Shown: positions 63,829-64,000 of the stretch, one piece after another | Layout: every line of letters starts with the position of its first letter | How positions within the stretch are numbered: position 1 is the first letter of the stretch | From: Stieleria bergensis | GTDB lineage: Bacteria > Planctomycetota > Planctomycetia > Pirellulales > Pirellulaceae | NCBI GenBank assembly: GCA_007745635.1 | Contig: CP036272.1 | Location: forward strand, 4,416,050-4,480,049 | Direction: 5' to 3' | Length of the DNA: 64,000 nt | Program-made: the position numbers and the translations under genes | Notes under the pieces: model-generated | What the model was told of the DNA's origin: nothing | Seen by the model: only the letters and a program-made list of their open reading frames with translations | Database searches by the model: none

Positions 63829-64000
63829 TCCAAGTCGATCCCGTTCTGCAAAACGGTCTTCCCCATGGCTAACGCCCGCTCCTGGCGGGCAGGAATCTCT
63901 AAGACGGCTTCGGTCGTCGCGGCGGCAACCGAGACGGCACAGGCAACAAAGGTGCCACAGACACCTGCGGGCGCCGGCGCAGCTGGCATCCCTTGGGGCG
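63813..64000 (-). CDS. 3' end of an unidentified gene (N-terminus beyond window)
   Basis: Reading the minus strand from the right edge gives 62 codons without interruption, including the stop TGA at 63813-63815. The visible end is Ala/Pro-rich, then 'TTEAVLEIPARQERALAMGK' and 'TVLQNGIDLDQLSN'. The composition looks coding, but I do not recognise the family from this piece. It converges with the ThuA-like gene and overlaps it by 16 bases. Confidence 0.55.
   Translation of the reverse strand, partial: PQGMPAAPAPAGVCGTFVACAVSVAAATTEAVLEIPARQERALAMGKTVLQNGIDLDQLSN

Overview
The window comes from a planctomycete, most likely Pirellulaceae (Rhodopirellula-like). The case for this is inferred from gene content: an alternative complex III (ACIII) operon joined to an aa3 cytochrome oxidase, a fused CcoNO cbb3 oxidase, DUF1549-era style long acidic or Ala/Pro/Glu low-complexity tails, a lysine-rich histone-H1-like protein, and moderately GC-rich DNA with many GTG/TTG starts. 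No rRNA, tRNA, CRISPR array or plasmid/phage module was recognised.

Layout. 1-7.6 kb (minus strand): envelope glycan and lipid supply, with an M24 aminopeptidase, accB, accC, a WecA/TagO-type glycosyl-1-phosphate transferase and an O-antigen ligase cut by the left edge, plus an LRR lipoprotein. 7.8-10.5 kb (plus): a tight three-gene unit of a DacZ-like diadenylate cyclase, cmoA and cmoB. 10.6-19.6 kb (minus): a lipoprotein, yebC, an endonuclease-III-like protein with a histone-H1-like tail, rbfA, infB and nusA. 20.1-22.7 kb (plus): a large Ski2-like helicase.

22.8-34.0 kb (minus) is a complete cbb3 oxidase cluster read in the order ccoNO (fused), ccoQ, ccoP, ccoG, ccoH, safE-like, ccoI, ccoS, copA, with translationally coupled junctions: structural subunits first, then assembly factors and copper ATPases. 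34.6-37.8 kb holds a hypothetical gene, a small monohaem cytochrome and a prenyltransferase-repeat membrane protein. 38.0-53.3 kb (minus) is one long respiratory operon: actA, actB, actC, an actD-actE fusion, actF, a small membrane protein, a SCO copper chaperone, coxB (with its own haem c domain), coxA, coxC and coxD, closed by a clear intrinsic terminator. Together these would carry electrons from menaquinol through ACIII haems to the aa3 oxidase, while cbb3 serves low oxygen.

53.5-64 kb: folK with an unexplained C-terminal extension, a group II intron with its maturase, a zinc metalloprotease with a very acidic insertion, glyA, a single-domain response regulator, a ThuA-like secreted protein, and the 3' end of an unidentified gene at the right edge.

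The most interesting points are (i) the endonuclease-III-like fold that appears to lack the catalytic lysine and iron-sulfur cysteines and carries an H1-like tail, (ii) histidine-rich tails and loops shared by three different proteins of the ACIII-aa3 operon, (iii) the uncharacterised membrane protein sitting exactly between the ACIII and oxidase genes, (iv) the altered RHR motif in the diadenylate cyclase and its coupling to cmoAB, and (v) a group II intron whose maturase stop codon lies inside domain V, downstream of a hairpin repeat that occurs twice in the window. All assignments rest on reading motifs by eye; no searches were run.
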